Source: Aliarcobacter cibarius (GTDB taxonomy: Bacteria; Campylobacterota; Campylobacteria; Campylobacterales; Arcobacteraceae). From it: a stretch of 64,000 nucleotides of DNA. Below are positions 8,945 through 16,488 of this stretch, piece by piece. Within the stretch, counting starts at the first letter, position 1; each line of letters opens with the position of its first letter. A model generated the notes under the pieces. The model was not told the DNA's origin and ran no database searches. It saw nothing but the letters and a program-made list of their open reading frames with translations. The stretch spans positions 1,066,587-1,130,586 of the forward strand of contig NZ_CP054051.1 of NCBI RefSeq assembly GCF_013372265.1, in the 5' to 3' direction. The translations under genes were made by a program, and so were the position numbers.

Positions 8945-10480
8945 ATGATGAATCAAATAGAAAATAAAAACATAATACTAACTACTTTAAATTCTAGGTT
9001 TTCTCACTCTAGCTTATCTTTGCGATATCTTTTTGCAAATTTAAAAGAGTTAAAAGATGAAGCAAAAATTTTAGAGTTTGTAATAAATAGTCAGAATCAA
9101 ACTATTGCTGAAGAGATTTTAGCTTATAAGCCAAAAATAGTTGCTATTTCTACATATATTTGGAATGCAACAGACGTTGAAGAAATTGTAAAATATATAA
9201 AGCTAATTAGTCCAAGTACAATAGTAGCTCTTGGAGGGCCAGAAGTAAGTTATTTACCACATAGGGTAGATTTTAATATGGCAGATTATTTTATGTTTGG
9301 AGAAGGTGAAGTAAGTGTTTATAACTTATGTAAAAATATCTTAGGTGGAATTCGTCCAAAAGATAAAATAATTCAAGCAAAACCTGTAGAGTTTGATAAA
9401 ATTGAGTTACCTTATGATTATTATACAGATTTTGATATAAAAAATCGACATATCTATATAGAAAGTAGTAGGGGTTGTCCTTTTACTTGTGAATTTTGCT
9501 TATCTAGTATTGATTCTAGTATGAGGTATTTACCAACAGATGTTTTTATAAATGAGATTGATAAACTTTGGAATAGAGGTGCAAGAAATTATAAATTTAT
9601 AGATAGAACATTTAATCTAAAGATATCTTATGCAAAAGCAATTTTGGAATATTTCTTAGCAAAAGATGAAGATTATTTTCTACATTTTGAGGTAATTCCA
9701 GATAATTTCCCACTAGAACTAAGAGAGCTTTTAAAACAGTTTAAAGCTGGAAGCCTCCAACTTGAAGTAGGGATTCAAACTTTAAATTTAGATGTTGCAA
9801 AAACTATAAATAGAAATTTAAAAATGGAAAAGATAAAAGATAACTTATCTTTTTTAAGCAATGAAACAAATGCTCATATGCATATAGATTTAATTGTAGG
9901 ACTACCTGGTGAAACTATTGAAAGCTTTAGAGAAAATTTGGATTTGCTTTATACTTTGAGTAATGGTGAAATACAAATAGGAATATTAAAAAAACTTTCT
10001 GGAACAACTTTAAGTAGACATGATGAGGTTTATGGAATGGTTTATAATCCAAATCCTCCTTATGATATATTAAAAAACAATCAAATAGATTTTTCACTTA
10101 TGCAAGATATGAAGAGATTTGCAAGATTTTGGGATATAGTTTATAACAGTGGAAATTTTATAAAAACTTCTAAATTATTATTTAAAGATGGAAAAGTTTT
10201 TGACAACTTCTTTGATTTTAGTAAATGGATTTATAAAAGAAGTGAAAGTACTTTTAAAATTTCACTAGATAGAGTAGCTGAATACTTATTTGAATATTTA
10301 GGTCAAATGTATGATGAAGAGCTAATCGTAAAAACAATCTTAGATGATGTTATGACAGTTGAAGGTAGAAAAATACCACCATTTTTAAAAAGATATAAAA
10401 AATATGAAAAAGAGTTTATACAAATAGAACTAAACAAAGCTAATAGAAGACAAATTCTAAGAAAAGACAATGAAGAGTAA
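8945..10480 (+). CDS. B12-binding-domain radical SAM protein (DUF4080-type)
   Basis: A 511-residue radical S-adenosylmethionine enzyme. Residues 9-130 form a Rossmann-like cobalamin-binding domain (LTTLNSRFSHSSLSLRYLF, then VALGGPEVSYLP and FGEGE). The radical SAM 4Fe-4S motif follows as Cys178, Cys182 and Cys185 (CPFTCEFC). A TIM-barrel core has the glycine motif LIVGLPGET near residue 318. The C-terminal 150 residues match the extra domain (DUF4080) of this group. Cobalamin-dependent radical SAM enzymes usually methylate inert carbon or phosphorus, but the substrate of this subgroup is unknown. Two adjacent ATGs (8945 and 8948) are possible starts. It is convergent with the PDC-sensor-like gene. 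Confidence 0.85.
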   Translation: MMNQIENKNIILTTLNSRFSHSSLSLRYLFANLKELKDEAKILEFVINSQNQTIAEEILAYKPKIVAISTYIWNATDVEEIVKYIKLISPSTIVALGGPEVSYLPHRVDFNMADYFMFGEGEVSVYNLCKNILGGIRPKDKIIQAKPVEFDKIELPYDYYTDFDIKNRHIYIESSRGCPFTCEFCLSSIDSSMRYLPTDVFINEIDKLWNRGARNYKFIDRTFNLKISYAKAILEYFLAKDEDYFLHFEVIPDNFPLELRELLKQFKAGSLQLEVGIQTLNLDVAKTINRNLKMEKIKDNLSFLSNETNAHMHIDLIVGLPGETIESFRENLDLLYTLSNGEIQIGILKKLSGTTLSRHDEVYGMVYNPNPPYDILKNNQIDFSLMQDMKRFARFWDIVYNSGNFIKTSKLLFKDGKVFDNFFDFSKWIYKRSESTFKISLDRVAEYLFEYLGQMYDEELIVKTILDDVMTVEGRKIPPFLKRYKKYEKEFIQIELNKANRRQILRKDNEE

Positions 10481-10488
10481 TATAAGAT

Positions 10489-10521
10489 AAGTATAAAGTT
10501 TTCTAAAGATACTTTATACTT
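10489..10521. terminator. 11-bp stem hairpin between convergent genes
   Basis: AAGTATAAAGT (10489-10499) pairs perfectly with ACTTTATACTT (10511-10521) around an 11-base loop. There is no immediate T tract on either strand, so this is a weak terminator candidate, supported mainly by its position between two convergent genes. Confidence 0.4.
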
Positions 10522-10528
10522 AAAAGAG

Positions 10529-11383
10529 TTATTTATTTTTTGTTATGAATATAAAAATAGACAGAGATAGAATTATTACTCCAACACCAATAATTAAATA
10601 TAAAGCACTTAGCATTTGATTATAATCGTTTATTGCTATTTTAAACACTACAAGAAGAGCTTCAATTAGTAAAGCTATAATAATGGTAATCATAAATTTT
10701 GTTAAAACTTTATATTCTGATTTTTCATTTTTTGAGTAGCTTTTGAATAAAACTTCCTGCTCTAAAATGGTTTTTGCTAAATCGAATATTGCTAATCCTA
10801 AAGTTAAGGCAATGATAGGCTCAAATATATATTCAATAGAAATAGAATCATTTAAAAAAGAATCAATAAAATCATGTAAAGAGTAATAAATTGCAAAAAG
10901 GGCTAATGCAATCATTAAAGAACATACAACAACATAGAAGCTTTTACTTAAAAAATTAAAATTTTTATTTATTTCAAGAAAGCCTAATTTTTTTAAAATA
11001 GATTCTAAATTAAAATCTAAAAATACTATACAATCATCTAATTTAATTATGGTTGTAATACATGTTTCTCCTGTTGCACTACTTACATAAGGTCTTGTAA
11101 TAGCAACTTTCTCACTTTTTAAATCAATATTAGTTAATAAATATTGTCTATTTCTACCAATTGGTTTATCTACAATTTTATCTCTAAATATATTTGGTGA
11201 AATTTGATCTAATGTATTTATATCAGAAATGTAAATTAACTCTAAAGATGGAAATATTTTAAAAAGTTGTTTGTAGTTTTTGTTAGATTTTGATTTTAAA
11301 TCACCAATATTGTAAATGCTCTCTTTTATAAAAATCTCTATATTTTTCTGATTTTTATTATATATTTCTATAAATTCATCCAT
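10529..11383 (-). CDS. PDC-sensor-like membrane protein without visible output domain (284 aa)
   Basis: Residues 1-135 form a soluble domain with features of a PDC/Cache sensor: an N-terminal helix, the segment FPSLELIYISD, and a late strand group (VAITRPYVSSATGETCITTIIKLDD). Four membrane helices follow, at about residues 147-167, 185-200, 228-248 and 258-280. Typical sensors put the PDC domain between two helices and add a kinase, cyclase or methyl-accepting domain. Here no N-terminal helix and no signalling output are seen, so either the domain is cytoplasmic or the protein is an accessory subunit. It is followed on the same strand by nothing closer than the gap after the DUF808 gene. Function unknown. 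Confidence 0.6.
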   Translation of the reverse strand: MDEFIEIYNKNQKNIEIFIKESIYNIGDLKSKSNKNYKQLFKIFPSLELIYISDINTLDQISPNIFRDKIVDKPIGRNRQYLLTNIDLKSEKVAITRPYVSSATGETCITTIIKLDDCIVFLDFNLESILKKLGFLEINKNFNFLSKSFYVVVCSLMIALALFAIYYSLHDFIDSFLNDSISIEYIFEPIIALTLGLAIFDLAKTILEQEVLFKSYSKNEKSEYKVLTKFMITIIIALLIEALLVVFKIAINDYNQMLSALYLIIGVGVIILSLSIFIFITKNK

Positions 11384-11478
11384 ATGAAATCCTTTTGCTC
11401 AAAAATTGTAACAAAATATCTATAAAAAAAGGGATTATGAAGATTTATATAAAGAAAAAAAGTTTTAAGTAAGTATTT

Positions 11479-12582
11479 CTACTTACTTAATTTTAAACTT
11501 TTAAATAGTTTTGAAAATATTGGAACTATTAAAACTACTACATAACCAACTATAGCTCCTAGTATTATTTCACTAAAGAATCCACCAAGTGGGATAGATT
11601 TTATTACATTTTCAATTGATTGTAAAATATGTGTTTCATGAGCAATAATTCCTCCACCAACAGCAAGCATAGCAATAGTACCTAATACCCCAATAGTTTT
11701 AATAATATAAGGCATAGAATTTACAAAACCATTTCCTATTTTTTGTAGAGTAATACTCTTTTTCTCTTGTAAATAAAAACCAATGTCATCTAGTTTTATG
11801 ATAAATGCAACAATTCCATAAACAAAAATTGTAGTTAATATTCCAACAGAGATTAGAACCATAAGTTTAGTTATAAAATCACTATTATCAAGAAGACTTA
11901 AACTAATAACTATAATTTCAAAAGATAAGATAAAATCTGTTTTTACTGCACTCTTTACTTTTTGTTTTTCAAAATCTTCATCTGAACTCTCTTTTTGAGT
12001 TGTTTGCTCTTCTTCTTGATGATGACCAAATTTTTCTAAAATACTTTCAACACCTTCATAAGCTAAATAAGCTCCCCCAATAATTAAAATAGGACCTATA
12101 GCCCATGGTGCAAGATAACTTAATAGTAAAACAACAGGGATAATTATAAATTTGTTTATAAAACTTCCTTTTGCTATTTTGTATACAATTGGAAGTTCTC
12201 TTAATGCTGCTTTTCTTTTTGCTTCAAGCATTGCAATTTCTCTTAAGTGTTCAAGCTCTTTTATAATTTCTTGTTGAGTTTTTTCATCTAGTTTTTTAAT
12301 ATTTTCGGCAAATTCTTCAGCAGATTTTGCTTTTTCTAACTCTTTTTTTAAGATTTCAGATGTTGTTTCATTTGTAAAATTTGCAATAGCAGCAAGATCA
12401 TCTACTAAAAGTCCACTAGATTTTATACTTGCAAGTTTTGTATAAGTTGCTATATCATCAAACAGTAATCCTATATCATCAAGAGATGTTGCAAGAGATT
12501 TGGCAGTTGTAGCTGCTGTTTTTCCAGCAAGTGATCCGATATCATCTGCTAAAATAGATAAATAGCCTAATATTCCAGCCAT
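11479..12582 (-). CDS. DUF808 / YedI family inner-membrane protein
   Basis: A 367-residue polytopic protein. The start (AGILGYLSILADDIGSLAGKTA, then SLDDIGLLFDDIATYTKLASIKSSGLLVDDLA) and the motif RELPIVYKIAKGSFINKFIIIP match YedI/DUF808, whose role is unknown. The E. coli protein goes directly from the first acidic repeats to RELP. Here roughly 50 extra charged residues (about 75-125, Lys/Glu-rich, helical) are inserted and look like a short coiled coil. Five to six membrane helices make up the C-terminal two thirds. A second charged segment (about 190-215) is probably a cytoplasmic loop. It is divergent from the microprotein gene at 12656. Confidence 0.85.
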   Translation of the reverse strand: MAGILGYLSILADDIGSLAGKTAATTAKSLATSLDDIGLLFDDIATYTKLASIKSSGLLVDDLAAIANFTNETTSEILKKELEKAKSAEEFAENIKKLDEKTQQEIIKELEHLREIAMLEAKRKAALRELPIVYKIAKGSFINKFIIIPVVLLLSYLAPWAIGPILIIGGAYLAYEGVESILEKFGHHQEEEQTTQKESSDEDFEKQKVKSAVKTDFILSFEIIVISLSLLDNSDFITKLMVLISVGILTTIFVYGIVAFIIKLDDIGFYLQEKKSITLQKIGNGFVNSMPYIIKTIGVLGTIAMLAVGGGIIAHETHILQSIENVIKSIPLGGFFSEIILGAIVGYVVVLIVPIFSKLFKSLKLSK

Positions 12583-12655
12583 TAAATTCCTTTTTATATT
12601 TTTTAAAATAGAATAGTATTTAAGATTTACTAATATAATAATAAAAGGAGATATT

Positions 12656-12736
12656 TTGAATTACAGTAAAATTATTTTTGCTCTTTTGGTACTTTATATA
12701 TTAGCAGATATATTTAACACATATGTAGTGAAATAG
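12656..12736 (+). CDS. 26-residue single-helix membrane microprotein (TTG start)
   Basis: A short reading frame with a strong ribosome site (AAAAGGAG, ending 5 bases before TTG). It encodes 26 residues: a short polar head (NYSK), a hydrophobic helix (IIFALLVLYILA) and a polar tail ending YVVK. It fills the gap between the divergent DUF808 gene and the end of the polysaccharide deacetylase gene on the other strand. Hydrophobic microproteins of this size often modulate larger membrane proteins, but no partner can be named. The ribosome site and the ideal single-helix profile argue that it is translated. I do not recognise a family. Confidence 0.5.
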   Translation: MNYSKIIFALLVLYILADIFNTYVVK

Positions 12737-12742
12737 TATTAT

Positions 12743-13804
12743 TTAATAATTCTCTATATTCTCAAAACTCCATCCATTATCTTTTAATAGCTGAATTAAC
12801 GTTTTTAAATTCTCTTTTCCATTAAAATTATTACTAAACATAAAATCATGCATTAGCAAGATTACTTTATTATTTTTACTATATATTTTTTCCATAGAGT
12901 TTAAAATTTCATCTGGTGTTTTTGCTGGTCTCCCATTAGGCTCATAAGGCCAATCAATATCCCAACCATAAATATAATAACCTTCTTTGTATATATTGTC
13001 ATAACCAATAATTTCTATTTCTCTTTGCTCTTTTTTAATCATATTATCATTTTTTGTTATTATTGGAAGCCTAAAGACATTTCTGCCAGCAAGTCTAACA
13101 GGTAAAAATGCTGAAGCTGTTTTAGAACTTCTATCTTCTGATATTATAGAGTTTGCTTTTATTATATCTTCTACAACCAAATCAGGATTACTATAAAATT
13201 TTTTATATTTATTATTTGCATGTGAATATGTATGATTTGCAATAGTAATATTTGAATAACTTAAAGCTTGTTCATAAATACTTTTAAAATTTTCTATTTG
13301 GCTAGCAATAAAAAACATAGTAGCTGGAATATTCTCTTCATTAACTACTTCTAAAATATTTTTCGTTGCTCTTAATGGACCATCATCAAAAGTTAAAATA
13401 GCTATTTTTTTATTTGTAATGTCTTTTTTAAGCTCTTCTTTTTCTACAATTTTAGTTTTTTGGTTTATTGGATATATTTCATAGAATTCAAAATTTGATA
13501 CTTTTTTATCTAGTTTTATAATAAGGGGTTGAAATTTATCCAAACTATCAGGTAGAGTATCTTTTATCTTTTGGGCTTCTTCTTTAGAATTAAAAATTCC
13601 ATAGTTAGTTCTATAATATTTAGCTTCTTTATCTTTTGTGATTGTAATATCGTATTTATGCTCTTTTAAAATATTATTTTTACAATTAACTGCATCTTTA
13701 TAACTTATATTGCTACAAATAGAAATGGTATAAAACTCATCATTTGAAAATAAATTAATAGATAAAAAGAATAAAATAAAATTAATACGACTAAGGCTAA
13801 ACAC
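12743..13804 (-). CDS. Exported polysaccharide deacetylase with N-terminal SPOR-like domain
   Basis: The NodB-type catalytic domain spans about residues 130-345. It has the metal/base motif TFDDGP (near 140), the histidine pair in NHTYSHAN (near 190) and a late HDF segment (LLMHDFMF). Such enzymes remove acetyl groups from sugars, often in peptidoglycan or exopolysaccharide. Residues 1-20 are a signal-like hydrophobic start (FILFFLSINLFS). Residues 25-105 (FYTISICSN, then YYRTNYGIFNSKEEAQKIKDTL) have the repeat pattern of a SPOR domain, which binds denuded septal glycan. The combination suggests a periplasmic peptidoglycan or glycan deacetylase. It is convergent with the microprotein gene and divergent from the BaiN-type gene. 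Confidence 0.85.
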   Translation of the reverse strand: MFSLSRINFILFFLSINLFSNDEFYTISICSNISYKDAVNCKNNILKEHKYDITITKDKEAKYYRTNYGIFNSKEEAQKIKDTLPDSLDKFQPLIIKLDKKVSNFEFYEIYPINQKTKIVEKEELKKDITNKKIAILTFDDGPLRATKNILEVVNEENIPATMFFIASQIENFKSIYEQALSYSNITIANHTYSHANNKYKKFYSNPDLVVEDIIKANSIISEDRSSKTASAFLPVRLAGRNVFRLPIITKNDNMIKKEQREIEIIGYDNIYKEGYYIYGWDIDWPYEPNGRPAKTPDEILNSMEKIYSKNNKVILLMHDFMFSNNFNGKENLKTLIQLLKDNGWSFENIENY

Positions 13805-13834
13805 AAAATTCCTAAAGGCTTAAATTCAATTCGC

Positions 13835-13840
13835 TATAAT
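13835..13840 (+). promoter_or_regulatory. TATAAT box for the BaiN-type gene
   Basis: A consensus TATAAT lies 29 bases before the TTG start at 13870, in the divergent gap after the deacetylase gene. No clear -35 is seen. Confidence 0.5.
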
Positions 13841-13869
13841 ACAAAAAAGAGTTTAAAAGAAGCGAAAAA

Positions 13870-15102
13870 TTGGAAGATATTTATGATTTAATTGTTGTTG
13901 GTGCGGGACCTGCTGGGATACTAGCAAGTATTAGTGCGGCAAAGGATAAAAAAAGAGTTTTACTATTAGAAAAAATGCCACAAATTGCATTAAAACTAAA
14001 GGCTACAGGTGGGGGAAAGTGTAATCTTACAAATACTTTGTCTCAAGATGAATTTTGTGAAAAATTTGGAAAGAGTGGAAGATTTATAAAAGATTCTTTA
14101 GAAGAGTTCTCAAGAGATGATTTAATAGAATTTTTTGCTAGTATTGGAGTTGAAACAATTGCTCGGGATGGTTTTAGAATTTTTCCAATAAACCATAGTT
14201 CAACTATAATACTTGAAGCTTTAACAAAAGAGCTTGAAAGATTGGGAGTTAGTATAAAAACTTCTATAAAAATAGGGTCTATTCAAAAAATTGATGAGGT
14301 ATTTATAATAAATACTCCTAGTCAAAAATTCAAATCAAGAAATTTAGTCTTAGCAACTGGAGGTTTGGGATATCCAACTTTAGGAGCAACTGGAGATGGT
14401 TATATTTTTGCTAAAGAATTAGGACATAAAGTCACACAGACACATCCAGCTATGATGCCTCTTTTTACTAAAGAGAAAAATTTTGCTTCTTGTAAAGCAG
14501 ATACTATTGCTAAAGCTATTTTGAAAGTAAACATATCAAAATATAAGAATTTAAAACTTGTTGGAGATTTGATTTTTACAAAAGAAGGGCTTAGAGGACC
14601 AGTTATCTTAGATTTTGCAAGAGAAATTACACCTATTTTAGCTAATTATGATGAAGTTCCTTTGCTTATAAATTTTATTAAAGGTAAAAATGAAGAAGAA
14701 ATTTATAAACATTTAAAAGATGAAATAGTAAAAAATCCAACAAATACTATTTTAGAAAACTTAGAAACTTTACTTGCTCCTAGTGTTGCAATTGAAATTT
14801 TAAAATTGTGTGAAATAGAACAAAATTTAAGATTTAAGCAAATAGAAGGAATAAAAAGAGAAAAACTAGTTAAAACTTTGGCTTGGACACCATTTACAAT
14901 TGTTGGTCACGATGGTTTTAAACAAGCTATGATAACAAGAGGGGGAGTTAGTCTTAAAGAGATTGATTCTAAAACTATGCAAAGTAAGATAGTTTCAGGA
15001 TTGTATTTTTGTGGTGAAATAGTTGATATTGATGGGCCTTGTGGAGGATATAATCTCCAATGGTCTTTTTCAAGTGGATTTCTAGCAGGAAAATCAAAAT
15101 AA
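13870..15102 (+). CDS. BaiN/HI0933-family NAD(P)/FAD-dependent oxidoreductase
   Basis: A 410-residue flavoprotein. The N-terminal dinucleotide fold VVGAGPAGILASISAA (residues 8-23) is followed by the family signature LKATGGGKCNLTNT (about 43-56). A second FAD segment LATGGLGYPTLGATGDGY is near residue 160, and the C-terminal SGLYFCGEIVDIDGPCGGYNLQ closes the cofactor site. The family includes YhiN and BaiN; the physiological substrate of most members is unknown. The best start is TTG at 13870 (LEDIYDLIVVG), since no ATG lies in frame upstream. It is divergent from the polysaccharide deacetylase gene. Confidence 0.9.
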   Translation: MEDIYDLIVVGAGPAGILASISAAKDKKRVLLLEKMPQIALKLKATGGGKCNLTNTLSQDEFCEKFGKSGRFIKDSLEEFSRDDLIEFFASIGVETIARDGFRIFPINHSSTIILEALTKELERLGVSIKTSIKIGSIQKIDEVFIINTPSQKFKSRNLVLATGGLGYPTLGATGDGYIFAKELGHKVTQTHPAMMPLFTKEKNFASCKADTIAKAILKVNISKYKNLKLVGDLIFTKEGLRGPVILDFAREITPILANYDEVPLLINFIKGKNEEEIYKHLKDEIVKNPTNTILENLETLLAPSVAIEILKLCEIEQNLRFKQIEGIKREKLVKTLAWTPFTIVGHDGFKQAMITRGGVSLKEIDSKTMQSKIVSGLYFCGEIVDIDGPCGGYNLQWSFSSGFLAGKSK

Positions 15103-15218
15103 TTTTAGTTCTTATTTGTAAAATATTTTAAATATAGAAATTTGGCGGCTTCTAGGCTACAATAAATTAGCAAAAATATAATATAATATTATATAATAAA
15201 AAAAATAGGATTTATAAT

Positions 15219-15638
15219 ATGTTATTAATGAAGTTAGAGGCTAGGGAAAAATTTGCTTTTTTACAATTAGCTCACTATTTAGCAAGAATCGACAATGATT
15301 TTGGTGAGAGTGAGGAAGAGATTATTTTAGAATATTGCGCTGAAATGGGTATAGAAAATATAGACTCTTTTGATATAAAGAATTTTAGTTTAGAAGATAC
15401 ATTAAAGAATTTTAAAAGTAATAGAAGTAAGAAAATAGTTATTTTAGAGCTTATGATTTTGATTCATATTGATAGAAGTTTTAATATAAATGAACAAATT
15501 TTAATGGATAAAATTTCAAAAAATTTTGGGTTGGAGCTTGAAAACTTAGATGATTACTCTCAATGGGGAAAATCTGTAGCTATGTTATATGAAGTAGCAA
15601 AAGTTTTCATTGATGATAGAGATAGAAATCTTGAATAG
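15219..15638 (+). CDS. TerB-like helical protein (139 aa)
   Basis: An all-helical acidic protein. The early segment AFLQLAHYLARIDNDFGESEEEIILEYCAEMGI has the look of TerB/DjlA-N domains: a helix, an Asp-containing turn, then Glu-rich helices. A similar second half (ELMILIHIDRSFNINEQILMDKISKNFGL) repeats the pattern. Proteins of this fold bind metals or act as scaffolds, often near membranes. It is the first gene of a chain of small genes that leads into priA. A TATAAT-rich stretch lies directly upstream (15179-15202). The family call is by pattern only. Confidence 0.55.
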   Translation: MLLMKLEAREKFAFLQLAHYLARIDNDFGESEEEIILEYCAEMGIENIDSFDIKNFSLEDTLKNFKSNRSKKIVILELMILIHIDRSFNINEQILMDKISKNFGLELENLDDYSQWGKSVAMLYEVAKVFIDDRDRNLE

Positions 15639-15655
15639 TTTTAGGGTAAATTCTA

Positions 15656-15856
15656 ATGCAACTAATAGATAATTTAGATAGTAAAATCGAGAAATTGTTG
15701 TATGAATATGAAAAAGTAAAGCTTGAAAATATTGCATTGTTAAAAAAAGTTAATGAATTAAAAAATGAAAATGATGAATTAATAAAAAATAATCAAGATA
15801 TGATTTTAGCAATAAATAGTACTTTAGCTCTGATTGGAGGGAAAGATAGTGAATAA
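15656..15856 (+). CDS. Short coiled-coil protein (66 aa), ZapB-like in form
   Basis: Residues 5-50 are a continuous heptad-patterned helix (IDNLDSKIEKLLYEYEKVKLE, then LLKKVNELKNENDELIKNN), so a homodimeric coiled coil is likely. Size and form resemble ZapB, the small FtsZ-ring coiled coil, but sequence identity cannot be judged for such simple sequences. The end overlaps the next gene by 8 bases, so the two are translationally coupled. The neighbour looks ZapA-like, which makes a division role plausible but unproven. Confidence 0.6.
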   Translation: MQLIDNLDSKIEKLLYEYEKVKLENIALLKKVNELKNENDELIKNNQDMILAINSTLALIGGKDSE

Positions 15857-16058
15857 AGATGTAACATTCCACATAAATAATTTAGCATATACTATAACAG
15901 TAGATGAAGAGTTAGAAAAAGAGCTTTGTAAATATCTTAGTTTATCAAAAAATAATGATACAAAAGAGCTTCTTATTGCTTATTTGAATTTAAGCCAAGA
16001 GTTTAGAATGTTTAAAAAGAATATTGAAAAAATAACTGAAAAATTATCAGGATTTTAA
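15849..16058 (+). CDS. ZapA-like small protein (69 aa), GTG start
   Basis: The likely start is GTG at 15849, served by GGAGG at 15836-15840 (8-base spacing), rather than the TTG further upstream that lies inside that ribosome site. The protein begins NKDVTFHINNLAYTITVDEE, a beta-hairpin like the N-terminus of ZapA (pattern V-x-I-x-x-x-x-Y-x-I). A long helix follows, ending EKITEKLSGF. ZapA crosslinks FtsZ filaments. This protein is shorter than most ZapA, so the call is tentative. It overlaps the coiled-coil gene upstream, and the prepilin-like gene starts at its stop codon. Confidence 0.5.
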   Translation: MNKDVTFHINNLAYTITVDEELEKELCKYLSLSKNNDTKELLIAYLNLSQEFRMFKKNIEKITEKLSGF

Positions 16059-16059
16059 T

Positions 16060-16488
16060 ATAAAAGCTTTTTCATTACTAGAAATAATAATTGCAATAGT
16101 TGTAATGGGATTGATCTTCTCATTTGCTATTCCAAAATTTAATAATATAAATGAAAATTCAGATATTTTAACTTTAAAATCACATTATGCTTTGATACAA
16201 TCTGTAATTACTAGAAAAAAGAGTAATGAAGTTCTACTTCAAAATAATGTAAATATTGATTCACTAGATAGTGCAAGAATAAACATAAAAAACGAAGAAT
16301 TGTTTAAAAATGTATTAGATACTCCAATTTTATCTACAACTATAAATGATAAAAATTATGGTAATTGGGCAAAAATATCAAATGTAAAGTATCTGTTTTT
16401 TACACAAAGTAAAACATTTGAATTTGTATTAGAAAATGGCAATTTTGTCTGTATTAGTAATGAAAATTTATGTAAAGAGATAGAATGA
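16060..16488 (+). CDS. Type IV prepilin/pseudopilin-like protein with a non-canonical start
   Basis: The open frame begins with IKAFSLLEIIIAIVVMGL, a classical type IV prepilin N-terminus: a prepilin peptidase site before Phe, Glu at mature position 5 and a long hydrophobic helix. A small globular domain of about 110 residues follows, with one pair of Cys near the C-terminus (FVCISNENLC). The first ATG in frame (16105) is inside the helix, lacks a ribosome site and would destroy the signal. The most likely initiation is ATA at 16060, 1 base after the stop of the previous gene, with AGGA at 16049-16052; coupling or frameshifting could help. It overlaps priA by 4 bases (ATGA). The exact start is inferred. 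Confidence 0.65.
   Translation: MKAFSLLEIIIAIVVMGLIFSFAIPKFNNINENSDILTLKSHYALIQSVITRKKSNEVLLQNNVNIDSLDSARINIKNEELFKNVLDTPILSTTINDKNYGNWAKISNVKYLFFTQSKTFEFVLENGNFVCISNENLCKEIE

Noticed and set aside
15834-15848. TTG codon as start of the ZapA-like gene
   Set aside because: This TTG lies inside the GGAGG ribosome site; GTG at 15849 has correct spacing and gives the conserved N-terminus.
16105-16107. ATG as start of the prepilin-like gene
   Set aside because: It would delete the prepilin cleavage site and half of the hydrophobic helix and has no ribosome site.
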